DNA from: Epinephelus fuscoguttatus | Lineage: Eukaryota; Chordata; Actinopteri; Perciformes; Serranidae | Assembly (NCBI RefSeq): GCF_011397635.1 | Contig: NC_064763.1 | Coordinates: forward strand, 26,611,437-26,675,436 | Length of the DNA stretch: 64,000 bases | Direction: 5' to 3' | Part shown: piece after piece, positions 42,795-55,740 of the stretch | Numbering within the stretch: the stretch's first letter is position 1 | Layout of the letters: every line of letters begins with the position of its first letter | Program-made: the position numbers and the translations under genes | Notes under the pieces: model-generated | Seen by the model: only the letters and a program-made list of their open reading frames with translations | What the model was told of the DNA's origin: nothing | Databases searched by the model: none

Positions 42795-45700
42795 TTACCT
42801 TTCTTCACCACGGTCCTCTTCTACCCATGCTACTATTTTTCCTTCCCAGCCTGGAATAATTGCTCCATCCAGAAATACCTGCAAAGACATGTCATCTTCT
42901 GCTCTTATCTTACAACTATATATACATGTCATACAAATGTTAGAATGTACTTTTGTACAGACAAATTACGACCTCCATCTTTTAGAGTGTGGCACAAAGC
43001 AGGTAGCACAAAAGTTGGGAGTACTCAGTGTTATAAGTGAACAGTTTTACAGAGACTTCATTCTGACTAGTGTGCAGGCCTGCCGTCATGGGGGTCAAAG
43101 GTGCAGATGACCCTGGCCCAAGGTCAAGGGGGGGACCATGAAAAGGTCTATGGTTGACCTTTTAATTAAAGTACAACAATTTACTTACTGACTTATAAAA
43201 CTGACAATACAATTTATATGTATTTACATGATAAACACATGTATTTTTATCATTAAAACACATTTCAACAATCCATCTGATCCCCCCCGCACGTATTGTG
43301 AAATGGTGCGGTCCATCTACCATGGGTCAGGTGCCCAATGCGGGTATCATATTAAATTACAGGACCTAAGGCATCCACTGGTATCAACCACGTTATGCTA
43401 TCTTGTAAGAAAGGGGGCCAAATAATGCTCCAAGTTTAAGCAAAATTTTGGCAAGGGAAAAAGAAAGATTTTCCAAATTTCCCACTTTGGAATGGCCGGC
43501 CTGTTTGTGTGCAACAAGTTTATTATTAGTGGCCTATTATCTAAATATTCCAAGTTTTCTCTTACCTCCTCTTTCACAGTGCCAAACTCAGGGTCCAGGG
43601 CCTTGAAGTGGTATCTGTAGTTTCCCTCTCGATCCACAGCTGCCTTAACGTCCTTAAGAGTCACCTCACCGAGCCTGTATGATGTGTATAAGGAGACTCA
43701 CTCGAACTGATAGTACTTGTGACATCATATATTTGTTCATTTAATTTTCTATCTACAAGCCTAAATGTATGTGTTGGGCTGTGTCTGTTACCAAATGTAC
43801 TTTTTCTAAGTGAAGAATGCAAAAAAAACGGCGACATAAATGTTTCAGACAGAAAACACACACTGACCTTTTCGGTATATTGATCATGGAAGGTGTTGGG
43901 GATTTTCCAGTAAAATAAAGGATTTTAGTTGAGGCAGATGAGGAGCCACTGTGGGACTGAGACACCTCTGTAATGGACAACATTAACACAGTGAGTAAAA
44001 GCATAAATATTCTGTGTATGAATGCACATGTACTTTGGAACAGCTTACTTGTGCAGGGCCAGGTGTCGGAGTCTGTGTGTTGGCCTTTGCGTCTTGGAGA
44101 TTTCCCTCTTCCCTGCAGTGTGTGGATAAACAGCCCTTCGTGATTTAAAAGCTCTACATTTTGCCCGAAGTAACCCTAGCTAATAAGATTTTAGATAATA
44201 AATGAACATTATAGCACACTCTTTCATTGCTGCTTCCTCATCAATTAATTCCACAGTCAAATCTGATTCTGAAGTGGCTATCTGCTGATCATTTAACAAG
44301 TCAGTCGTTTGTGTTTCTGTTCGTACCCTGTGTGTGTGCAGAACATGCAGTCTGTCGATGAGTGATACTATGCCCTGCTCCAGGGTGTCCAGTGTATGGT
44401 GCTGCGGGTCGTGGTCTCTGAAGTTGTTCCTCAAACTCCGAAGTGAATCTCTGAGTAGCTGAACCTCCTCTGCCTGCTAACAGAGCACAAACACAAAAAC
44501 ACAAACAGCTGTATGTTTAAAACACAGACTGTATAAATAATGGATGTAGCTTCTGTAATATCACTTGGTTTGTGGACTGCCATTTTGAAACTTCAAGTTT
44601 GGCACATGAATTTTACTAATACTAGATACCGGACCCAAAGATGGCACCTATTCATTCCAATGAATAGGCGCATAAGCCAAAAGAGTTTTCTAGCTTCCTG
44701 GTATAATTCTGTGAGTAAGCAGCCCACTGAATATGTTAGTGTTTCTCTCTCTGGCTCCACCCGCAAGTTGTTTAGTCACTTCTGCACTGGCTTCATTTTT
44801 CAGCCTCAGAGGTTGCCATCCGTTTGGTTCAGTGTCCACAACTGCAGTTCACTGAATGGCCGCTTGAGGCTGGCTCCAAAACAGAGTCAATCCCCATAGA
44901 CTTACGTGTTAAAATGCTCATTTTACAGCAGAAATAAACATGTTTACAGCCTAGTACAAAAACTGTTTTGGTCTCTTTAGCTAATTTCAACATTTATGAC
45001 AACTGTACAGGTGGTGAATTTTTATATACCTCACCCATTTACATTTTATTGAGGCTTAAAGTTACACATATTTAAGGGCAGGGCTGCTTGAGTGACAGGC
45101 TGTCTATGAGGCGTCACTACAGTCAGATCCACCCCTCAGTCCTCCACAGCTCCACCCTCTTGTTCAAATACGGTCACTTCTGGCTCCAAAGAAACCAAGA
45201 TGGTAACAGCCGAAACATCAAACTAAGGCTTCAGAACAGGAGTCCACAAACAAATGGGTGACGTCACAGTAGCTACGTCCATTTTTTATAATGTAATTCA
45301 TAGCTCATACGCACTGCTTTGACTTACTATATATGATAGCTAGAGTGGGGGTTCTGGTGTTTCATGTGGCCATGTTATAGTGTGTAACGTAATTACTTCA
45401 AGAGAATGTAAGCGTATAGTGATGCTTTGTTAGCAAGATATACTGTAAATATGCCCACTGACTGAGGAGCCTCATCAATAGAAACAATACTCACATCTGA
45501 CAAAGAGGGGGCTGGATTTCCAGAGTAAGAATATCCATTGTTTTCTGTGCCGGGGGGAATCTTAGAAAAGAAAAGAAAAGAAAAGAAAAGAAAAGAAAAG
45601 AAAAGAAAAGAAAAGAGTCAGCTGTGTAATGTATATCTGAATTCATGACTGACTGGTGCAGGCTGAATATGAACCCTGAAACCAACTGTTTGTAGAGATG

Positions 45701-47014
45701 TTAGTGCAGAACAAGTCAGTAAACAAAGAGTAATACCTGCATGCTGTTTTTATGCTCCAACTCTCTTTGCAGTTCACTCTGCCAAAGACACATCAATTCA
45801 TGCATTGTTAAAAAGCTGCTTGATCCTAAAACTTAAAATATTTTTGATTTGAGCATATTTTGCATTAATGTGCTGGGAAAAAAAAGTTAAAAAATTGCAA
45901 AGCAAGACCGTGACAGACATTTTAAAAGTAAGTTAATGACTAACCACTGGTCTGAGATTTTCCCACATAGCACTGAATTGGTCATAAGATTTTCAGCCCA
46001 CTGTAGCTTGCTTATCATCATTTTAAAATCCCAAAACTGGCAAACAACAATACCTGCTTTTTCTGACTTTCATCGAGCTTGTGTTTGAGTTGCTGCAGCA
46101 GTCTGTCCTTCTGTCCTATCTCCTTCTGCACACAGCCAACCAAAGAGAAAAGGAGGGGCTCATTAGTTAGTCCAAACTCAATAAGCAGATGCTGTGAGAC
46201 ATAAAATCAGGACGATAAAACAAAGTTACAGAAAAACCATTAAAAGAGAGGGATCTGAGTACCTCACCTTGCATTCACCCCACAGCCTGTTGCATTCCTC
46301 CAGCTTCCACTGTAGCTCAGCCTAAAACATTCACAGAGGAGAGGAATTTGAAAAACACACTTAAAACACATAATATTGACTGGAAACTGTTGCAAACCAC
46401 TTTAACGCACTGCTTTGAATTGACTGAATTGAATTAATTAATAGATTTCATACGTTCTGGTTGTTGAGGTCATCCTTCGTCATGCTGGCTCTGAGAAGTT
46501 CTTGCTTCATCTGTAGTATTGATGCCTCCTGCGTGCACAGCCTCTGCTGCTGGGCATCCTGCACATTTACAAACCAGCAGAAAGTCAATAACAACTCTTC
46601 TACAACACAACCAAAAATATATCTAACTACGTAATAAGATAACTGACTGCAGATCTGGCATTGTCTTACCTTGACTCCCTGCAGGTTTCTCATCTCCTGC
46701 TTACAGCGCAGCAGTTCCCTCTAAAGCAAACAGCAAACGACACACTCTGAATCAAATATTAATCACAGTGTGCATTCCAGAAGTTTATTCTCCCGGCAAT
46801 AATTCAAATTGACTTTTGTCCTGACAAAAAGAAAAGAAAACAAATGATGTAATAATTTACCTTCAGCTCCTGAGCCTCCTCCATGCTCTGGTCCAAACGA
46901 CTGCGAATGACCACCTGGAAAGAGAGACGAAAAAGGGATGTGTGTGAGAGCCACAATGGACTGAGAAAGAAGGGAAACTGATACCCGTGTCACCCTCTGA
47001 CACACACATAACCA

Positions 47015-47061
<47 letters not shown>

Positions 47062-49860
47062 AAGAAAAAGAAATGTGATCTGTGCTGAACACAAAGAGCG
47101 GGTAAAACAAAGCACAGCAGAGTGTGGCACAGAGAAGAGCACAGAAGGGGGATAGGATGATAAACTAAAAATAAAAGGAAAGACTCTCTGTACCAGTTGC
47201 TGTTCAGCACTGCCTTGGTCCAAAATCAAAGACACATCCTGCTCGTCCTCAGGCAGTGAACCATGAAGCAGCAGGGCCTTAGAAACACAAAGGGTACAGC
47301 ATGTGACACCGGTTCGTACTTTGGAGTGAGGGTGCTGTGTTCAGAGAGCTCGGGCCAGTTAAAGCAGCAGTCAGTATGTTTTCTGATGAATAACAGACAC
47401 AGCAGTCACATAGCCTAAAAATACTGTATTAGAAATGTCAAAGTATCCGACCCCCTCTGCACAGGTGCTGCAACCGACCAGCAGGAGTCTTCAGTGGAGC
47501 AACACAGACATGATCTTGCACTGATTTCCATAACCCAAAAACACTGTGTGTTCTGGCCCAGTTAAAGATTCAGTTCAGCCCCAAATCAAAAATACATATT
47601 TTTCTTCTTACCTGTAGTGCTGTTAATCAATTCTAGATTGTTTTGGTGTGAGCCGTAGAGATGTCTGCCTTCTCTTGAATATAATGGAACTAGATGGCTC
47701 TTGGCCTCCTTCTGTGTGGTGATATAACTGGCGGGTGTAGCTCAGTAGAAAGAAAATAGTTCCTATGTAAAACTGCTCACAACAAGGTCTGTGGATTACC
47801 TTCAGTAACCGAGTCATGATTTCTGGAAAGAGACATTGCTGTTACTGGTCCATCTACGTCCCAACCCTCACCTATGGTCACGAGCTCTGGGTGGTAACCA
47901 AAAGAATGAGGTCACGGATACAAGCGGCCAAATTGAGTTTCCTCAGAAGGGTGTCTGGCCTCAGCCTTAGAGATAGGGTAAGGAGCTGGGACATGTGGAG
48001 GGAGCTCGGAGTAGAGCCACTGCTCCTTCGCGTCAAAAGGGGTCAGTTGAGGTGGTTCGGGCACCTGATTAGGACGCCTCCTAAGCGCCTCCCATTAGAG
48101 GTGTTCTGGGTACATCCAACTCGGAAGACCCAGAATACGCTGGAGGGATTACATATCTTGTCTGGCCTGGGAACGCCTCAGGGTCCCCCAGGAGGAGCTG
48201 GAAAGCGTTGCTGGGGAGGGGCGTCTGGAGTACTTTGCTCAGCCTGCTGCCCCCGTGATCCAGCATCAGAAAAGTGGTTGAAAATGGATGAATGGATGGA
48301 TTTTTTGCCATCTAGTTCCATTATATTTGAGAGAAGGCAGACATCTCGACGGCTGATATTGCAACACTTGGCAAAATATGCATTTTTGATTTTGGGGTGA
48401 ACTGAGCCATGGTCTCTATGATGCTTATCATGTAGTTCTTTTAAAGACATGTTTACTAAGCATACTAACATGAGGGAAATTATGTCAGTCAGTGATTCCT
48501 AATGTCCATATTGGTGTGTTTTCTAATCAGCTTTACATCTAATATCTTCAAACAAAACATGACAAAATACACAATAGGCACTCAGCACTTTTATTTCAAT
48601 AAGGAAGTCAACAAAAAACAAAACACAGATTGTGACCTCAACATGCACATACCTGTAAAGCAGACACCATTTTACGTGTCTCCTGCACCTCCTTCTCCAA
48701 AGTTTCACTGAGAGAATCCTCCAACGCCGTCTCCACTCCAACGTGAGAGTTTGTGGTGGGACAGAACTCACCAACACCACCCTCCTGTTGTTGTTGGCCG
48801 TCCTCCTGCTGTCTGTCTGAGTGGCTGCTGAGTGGAGCTCTGGGAGATGACAGCGGACTGACGGAGCTGAGGCTCGAGGAAGACAAAATACTGATCAATC
48901 GATTTATTCCAGAAAAGCATGAGGGTGTATGAAAACAGTGTGTAAATACAGTATACTATAAGCTACCACACACTACTTTAACCTGGCTCTGTGACAACAC
49001 AATTTGTTGTAATATATCTGTACTAACTCGTAAGTAATAAAACTGTCACTCTGACTACATGTCCCACTGAGGCATTGTCTGCGCTCTCAATAGTGATAGG
49101 AAACAAAGACACCGACCAAAATCAAAATGACACACTGTTTTCATAAGTAACATATTAGAAATGGAAACACAATGTGTCTCTTCGACAGCTCCTTGCAACT
49201 AAGGCTTGCTCTGCTGAAATTCTGACACATAATGTCTTTTAAGAGATGAGAGGAAAATGGGAAAGACAGAAACAGGCACCATGAGACTGGCACATATTTT
49301 CTAAAATCCAAACTTGCCAAGAGGAGCCCTTAATCCCTGCATGCCTTCGCAAATCAAAACATTAACAAACTCGACATTGCATACAGACACTACTCTTCAT
49401 TTACAGTCTCTTCTCACATTACACTGTAGCACTGTCAGGTAAAAGAGACATAAACTCACACACACGTGCACAGGGATCCACACCCACACTGCCTCACAGT
49501 GTCTAGTCTTACCATTTAATCTGCGTCCCCCCCATTGTGGGCTACAAGTAGTCTTAACTCTACATATCACTTTAACAGAGCCTGAGTCCTACGTCTCTGG
49601 ATTCAGCATCTCAACAAACTCATGACACTTAGTGATTCTCCTCACTCTGGCACGCCCCGCCCCTTGCCCTCCAGCTAGCCGTCATGGCAACCAACACAGC
49701 AGACACTGCATTTCATTAAACTATATACTGCATCAGCTCTTTAAAGCTCTGTTAAATCTCTGTCCCTGCAAACAAAACTGCATCATCACTCTACAAATAA
49801 TCATGCACTTCTCCTTCTATCATTAGAAACAGGTACAAGCACACACATGTGCACTCACAC

Positions 49861-49896
<36 letters not shown>

Positions 49897-52800
49897 GATA
49901 TGATCGTCTAAAAGAGCACCACAGAGCATAACTAGACATGTGACTGGAGAAGATAAAGACCGGTTGTTTCTATTTTCTAACATCTGCGTGTGGTTTACAC
50001 AGATGTCTATGACTTACACACACACTCACACACTGAAGAGTGAAGTTTGAAGTCATATGCTTTCCCAGGCAGAGACACACACACACGTACACACTCAAAT
50101 AAATCACAGAATGAAGTCTTCTGTTTCCAAAGTATGGCAAAGTAGGTGTTAACGATGAGACATAACAGAGAACTCATAAATTTAACTACCCGAAAAAAGT
50201 TGAACTGAATTGGCACATTGGCACTGCATAGTATCGCAGTATAAAAAGCCACAAAGTGGAGTTTGTTTTCTCACACACTGAGTTGCACAGTCTAAAGTAA
50301 AAATACACTGAGCGAAAATCTATTTTTTGTTGAAAAAACTGGAACAAAAAGCAACTTTAATTACATAGCTATACCACTTGTCCTAAGGCAACTACACTGC
50401 AGCAACCTCCCTGCTAAATTTAGGCCAGTGATGCCAACATGCTTTCAAGGAAGGTTTTATCATTTCTTTAGCCTAACATCACAGCACTGCATTATCTGAC
50501 ACAACCTCAAAAATGATCCAACATATACTGAGTGAACAGAGTATGAACATGGTGTCACAGAAATGCTTTTTGACATCATACATCCTTATCCTTGTCTTTG
50601 AGATTGACCTTTGCCTCGAGACCGGCCTAAAGACCACTTTTTGAATGCCTCCATCTTGTCTTGGACCACAGTTTTACTCAAGTCTTGTCTCGATCTTGGA
50701 CAAAGGGGACTCAAGATTTTATTTTAAGACCAGCCGAGCCCACATGTGAGGAGAAATCACTTCACTGCCTGTGCAAAAAATGTTGAAGTGTTGAATAAAG
50801 ATGGTTACGTTGATTTCAGCTCTGCAGTGTTTGTTTGCTCATAGAGGGAAAACTCTGACACAAAAATCAACCCCGCAATACCTTCTGATTACTTTATCAA
50901 GACATTTCTCATGATATACATGCACACACATGTATAGTATGGCAATGAAAGAGATGGATGAATCCTCATTTGCCTTCTGTGAGTGTTTTCATTGGAATGT
51001 GGATCTTTCAGATCAATTTGAGCTGCGTGTAGGGTTTGCATGTTCCACATTTTACTGTCAGTCATGCCTGCCCTGGCCTGGGTCTTGACTCGGTCCCAAC
51101 CCCTAATGTCTTGGTCTTGTCTCTGTCCCAACACACTCTGATCTTTGTCACAACTTGGCCTCTGTCCAGGTGGTCTTAACTACACTGCCTAACACAGCAC
51201 TAAACAGGTTTCTAATTTTATATGTTCCATCTGAGAGCACTACGGGGCTAGTTATCTACTTTTCCTCTGAGAATATTATGTTCACTTGATTTAAAATCTC
51301 AAATCTGCCTTTTACAGAGACAAAAAAAAACCAGATTATGTGTGTTAATACCCTGTTTTACCTCACAGTGAAGGTGACATGCAGTAAGTGAATTTACTGT
51401 AGACCAGCTGATTACCTGTTGGAGTGAGAGCAGTCAGGCTCATCCGGGGCTCCTCTTTCATACTGCTCAACCAGTGCACGAACACACACAGCCTTATCCA
51501 CATCCAATCCCCAGCCACTGATGACCAACAAAGCAGAGATTAGTTATTCATAAATAAGAATGGCATCAGTTATAACAAATATATTATACTAATATATAAA
51601 CATATACGTTGTTTCAGCCAGTGTGATGAATGGTATTTCTGTGTTTGTCCACCAGAGGACAGCAAAGACTGCATGTTCATCAATCAAAGGATTGCTGTGG
51701 CAGAGAACATTTGAATATGACAGAAAGACACTGACAGGGGCTTGTGTTATTGCTGCCAGCTTACCTGTGGATACGTACGGAGCGCGCCGGCTGCGAGGCA
51801 TCAAGTCGTGCTGATGCTAGTGCAGCAGCGGCACCTTGGGCTAGTGCAACAGTGGAGAGAGGGTTGTGGCTGGCAGAGCCTCTTGTTAAACTCTTCCTGT
51901 TTCCAGAAGCGGCCCTGTGATTGGCTGAGGGTTTGAAATGGGCAGCCAGTGCCAGAATTATCCTCATTACCGATTTCAGATTACCATCGACAATGTCTGC
52001 GGACAGAAAGGAAGCACATTATGTCACTCAATAATGCCCTACACATGTAGAGTATTTACAATACACAGTATTAATATGGGAGAACATAACAGCAGCTTTA
52101 TGACAGAAAAATTGACATGAGAATCTTTTTAAGATAGCACATAATATTGTTTCCCTGGTCCACATAGAGAAATATGTATTTTTCACACTGAAAACTGCGT
52201 AAAAATAATAATTTTTATGTGTTTTAAGCTTTGGGGTTGATAAAATCTTCTACTTATAATAAGCGGAAAATTGTTGAGACCACTTCCTCTTGAAATTAAG
52301 AGAGAAAGAGTGAGAGAAAACAGAAGTTTCTGAGATTTACCTCTTGCAGATATGTGTGGCATGCGTATGTGTCTGGAGGAAATGAACTGCAAGACTTGCT
52401 CCACATTTTTCCTGCTTTCCTCTTTGTTTTGTGGAGCAACATACACTCCTTCCAGCGTTTCCCCAGCTGCCAACATGAATGAAATTTGAAAGAGAGAATT
52501 GGAAAACAATCAGTCATGTCCATCAGCAAAATATGAGCATGTCTACAGTACAATTTATGTATATATGAAACCATATTACACTTAAACATTTTTAGAGCAG
52601 TAATTTACTATGCAATTTCCCAGATGTCAGCTAGTATGTGTACATGCACATGTGATGTAGTCGGCATCACTACCATTTATCTTAAACCTGGCAAATTTTG
52701 GTTTGTAGTTGATCCGTTCATTTTTTTAACCAAGAATGGTGAAACAATATAACCTGCTCCAAGAAAACCCACACACATTTCTTGTGGAATTATCAACTAA

Positions 52801-54579
52801 TACTGCATTGCACAATAATGAAGCATCAAAAACTGAGGAGAGTGATCAACAACCAGAATAATTTTAAAATAAATTTCTCTTTAAAATGTGTACTGATTAT
52901 GGTGGATAATTGGTAATAGCAAGGGTTAAAATGCAGAACAAAAAAACCCTTCTGCCTTTAAATTATTGCATTTCATGCTAATCTTTATACTTAAATCTAA
53001 ACGATTGCATTAAACAAGAGTACAAGAAACATTCTTTATGTTCACAGAATTAGATGAATATAGTGTCTCTGTTGTTTGCACTTTTATTTTCAGGCAATTG
53101 TTACAATAATTCTTACCACAGACTGTCAACTTAAAATAATCCAATATGCTGTGACCAGTCAAGGCACAAGTTTTGGTATCCTGCATTATGCTAATGCTAT
53201 TCTGGGTATGCGAATATTTTAACGTGTATTTTTGAATAGAAATAATACCCAAGATGGAATCTGACATCTTGTTGTGCATGCACACACCTGAGATCACTTT
53301 TTGCCAAATCTTAAAAAAACTGTGAAGCTATAAGGTCATTTTGTTTTTTAATTAGAGAAGTAATTTTGAGGGAAAAGCATCTTATAGAGTCCTCACTGAA
53401 AGTTGAAACATCATTAATAAGCATCTAAAAAAAGGGTTTACTGGTTGTGCAATTACATACTGGTGACAAATACAAAATGTTTTAACTACGCACACATAAA
53501 TAACATAATTTATAAGAATAACTTTATTCATCCCCAAGGGGAAATTCAGTGATGCCAACTGAATCCACAACTGTTTCCTTATTTTATCCCTAGTATTACT
53601 ACACCATGTGAGTCATTTGTGTGTGTAAAAGTGCGTTTGTGTATTTACCAACTATCTCTATGAGCTGTGTGAGCACCACCCCATCCTGCAGATCATGCCT
53701 GAGGTTGGTGATAGGCTTCAGGCCTGGTTTCCTCTTCAGCTGAGAGTTCACCCAGGAAACATAGGCTGCCAGCTGCTGCTGCAATCCATCAATCAGATAC
53801 ACACAAATCCAATAAACCACAGAGGAACACACAAGCACAAAACACCCAGCTTAGAGTGGGGGCCCAAAAAGGCTGAGACCACGGCATAACAAATGAGTTC
53901 CTTTGTTTATTTATTGGGACAGGAGAGAGGGGGCAGGGTCAGTCTATTGTCCTACTGCCTGTTAAAGCGTATGTTTGTTGTGATGGTAAATCATATAATT
54001 TTATGTTCAGTGTACACTAACATGATTAATCATACTTCCCCTGTGTTGCACACGGTTACACCACCTTTACAGGTCCTGGTCAGTCACGTGACAGCCCGTC
54101 GTCCGGGATACAATAGAAAAACGCACCCCATTTAACACAACGGAGATAAAACACTTAACGGTCAACTTACTATGACTATACTATTACTATGGTTTGTTTA
54201 ATACTTTTAAGTCTCATGCTGAAGCTATTTATCTCCTGACAACAATTAAACAATTGCTGGCGTTAACGTCAGCTAAGATTAAAAGCGTTAACTGAGTTAA
54301 ATTGTGTTTTCTTCCCAACTACACATTAACGTCTACATTTTCAGTTGCAAACTGCACAAACTCGTTATTTCTACCTAAACTTCTAACGTTAGTAGTTTAT
54401 TGTGTGTTTATTGGTTAACGTTAGACGGTTAGCACATTCAACTGGCTTCCGCTCGCTATATTACAGCTAACCTAACATAATACACATGAACGTTAGTGAC
54501 GGTGGGTAACCGTTACCTCATTAAAGCCCCCATGAAGAACCTCGTCCAGCAAACTTCCTCTAGAAAGTGAGGCGATCAT
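42795..54579 (-). CDS. dixdc1: DIX domain-containing protein 1 (19 exons, complete)
   Basis: Exons, 5' to 3': 54579-54517, 53778-53649, 52466-52341, 51996-51765, 51517-51416, 48872-48653, 47277-47194, 46914-46861, 46720-46670, 46558-46454, 46321-46268, 46125-46054, 45778-45737, 45560-45495, 44476-44327, 44112-44049, 43967-43868, 43674-43566 and 42878-42795. All phases agree; 635 residues (human long form 683). A calponin-homology domain starts at about 22 ([20 protein letters not shown]) and runs to about 125. A Ser-rich stretch follows, then a coiled coil over about 265-520 encoded by many short in-frame exons ([29 protein letters not shown]). The DIX domain is at about 553-632 ([17 protein letters not shown] to [20 protein letters not shown]). 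DIXDC1 is a positive Wnt regulator that polymerises with Dishevelled and Axin through DIX and links to actin and microtubules. It lies upstream of dlat in the same orientation, as in human. Whether it is the a or b paralogue cannot be told. Confidence 0.96.
44528..45292. mobile_element. MITE in a dixdc1 intron (TATAAATAATGGATGTAGCT ends)
   Basis: The left end TATAAATAATGGATGTAGCT and right end AGCTACGTCCATTTTTTATA are inverted. The sub-terminal words gtttgtggactgccatttt and aaatgggtgacgtcacagta recur across teleost genomes as a familiar high-copy repeat. It is non-coding, and lies between exons 45560-45495 and 44476-44327. Confidence 0.75.
45566..45615. repeat. (AAAAG)10 pentanucleotide repeat at a dixdc1 splice acceptor
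   Basis: Ten perfect copies. On the transcribed strand this is (CTTTT)10 ending directly before CTAAG, the acceptor of exon 45560-45495, so the microsatellite is the polypyrimidine tract. Confidence 0.97.
47019..47056. repeat. (CA)n microsatellite
   Basis: About 38 bases in the dixdc1 intron 46915-47193. Confidence 0.95.
47563..48410. mobile_element. Long-TIR non-autonomous DNA element (family A, copy 2)
   Basis: It shares its ends and internal words with 21415-22320: ccccaaatcaaaaatac, attgttttggtgtgag, taatggaactagatggc and ctgctcacaacaaggtctgt. It is interrupted at 47843 by a LINE fragment and resumes at about 48301 with gccatctagttccattata. It lies in the dixdc1 intron 47278-48652. Confidence 0.8.
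47843..48300 (+). mobile_element. RTE-type LINE, 3' fragment (copy 2), nested in family A
   Basis: The plus strand reads [40 protein letters not shown] and, in a shifted frame, GRPRTHW-like wording. It ends in the 3' signature GGATGAATGGATGGA. It is 5'-truncated at the same protein region (YWSIYVPTL) as the copy at 23888-24440. Confidence 0.88.
48873..51415 (-). other. Large dixdc1 intron without a further gene
   Basis: This 2.5-kb intron has a GTAATC donor and an acceptor reading CTCGAG. It holds a CA microsatellite and, at about 50590-50740 and 51060-51180, two blocks rich in cttggtcttgtctc-like words that look like a split dispersed repeat. Human DIXDC1 has alternative promoters, and an alternative first exon could hide here, but I see none. 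Confidence 0.5.
49863..49895. repeat. (CA)n microsatellite
   Basis: About 33 bases of perfect CA repeat in the large dixdc1 intron. Confidence 0.95.
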
Positions 54580-54896
54580 CTTTTGACTCTAAAACCCATT
54601 TAAGCTAACGTTAGCTCGTTTAGCTAGCTAGCTTCATTGACTCTGACACCACTCGGCTGAAACAACGGGCAGACCCCCGTTACTAGCTGCTGCAAGACTC
54701 CAGCAAACGTCAACAAACCGAAACAATTGAGAGATCGGAAGCGACAGCTACCGTTACTCTGGCTGGGAGACCGGGTCAAGTTACCGGGACACACTGACAT
54801 ACGTGACTTCCGGTTGCAGGCTTCAGAATAAAAGTGCACTTGATGAACACTTCCGGAATATGCACTATGCGTTCAGATCAGCTTGTCTAAAAACAA
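54580..54896 (-). promoter_or_regulatory. dixdc1 5' flank (presumed promoter and 5' UTR)
   Basis: It begins directly upstream of the start codon at 54579 and is rich in CpG and AACGTTA words. No TATA box is clear. A short minus-strand frame here is most simply 5' UTR. The transcription start is not determinable. Confidence 0.4.
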
Positions 54897-55740
54897 TGTT
54901 AGGGACTGTTCTTTACTTATCAGAGGAGGGGAGTGGCTGGGGTGTGACTATGTTTAATTTTGGGGGTTTTTTTAGCCCTAACACAGCCATGCTGAATACA
55001 AGTAAGAAAAAACCTAATCAAAGTAAAATGTAATTTAAAAAGAGGACATTTATCCGAAGCTGTTGGTTCAAACTCGATTCTCTATTAAAGAGCTGCAAGG
55101 TTATACTTTACTTATTTTAGGGACTGTTCTTCTTGTCAGAGGATGGGGGTGGCTGGGGTGGCTCACTTTTTTTTTGTCCCTCCCTGAAGCTCCAAATATT
55201 TTACCTTGAGTGACTTGAGGAAAATGCATGACCCTCCCTCCGCAATAAATTACTTATTCAATTTTTAAAACTTACCCTTTGATGTGTAAAGGCAAAATCC
55301 TGGAGTTTGAAAAGACTAATTTTTTCACTGTTGTTGTTCATCCTGGTTATTTTTTGCATACGGTTTTTTAGGCAAAAACATTACATGATACTTGTAGAAT
55401 ACAGTGATTTTGATCAAATATCACTATTTAAACTTAGTGGGGTTTTTTTTGTTTGTTTTTTTTAGGGAAGCATTTGCCCCCACATAATGTGTTCAAGGAC
55501 TGTCAGAAATCTGAAAATCCAACATTAATTTCTGTTAGTACAGTTTCTGGCTATGAGAAATAGCGTCATTTTTTAAATAGTAAAATAATCTAAAATACAG
55601 CCATTTACAATTGGATGCCTCTCCCCTAAGTCAAAATTCCCAAACCAGCGCTTAAAAAATATTTGAAATGCCTTCCACTTTTTGCACCACCCCTTCCCTT
55701 CTCATAAGTAACGAACCATTCCTTAGTTAAGCCTGTCACA
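54897..55740. mobile_element. Inverted-repeat DNA element (family C, copy 2) upstream of dixdc1
   Basis: It opens TAGGGACTGTTCTTTACTTA at 54897. A second left end starts about 220 bp later (TAGGGACTGTTCTTCTTGTC near 55119). The right end near 55725 carries the inverse (CTCATAAGTAACGAACCATT, then CCTTA). Collinear similarity to 38415-39600 includes ttttaaaacttaccctttga and ctgaaaatccaacattaatt. Confidence 0.7.

Noticed and set aside
46763-47235. Several overlapping minus-strand frames with VCVCVC runs
   Set aside because: They read through a CA microsatellite and dixdc1 introns; the real exons here are 47277-47194 and 46914-46861.
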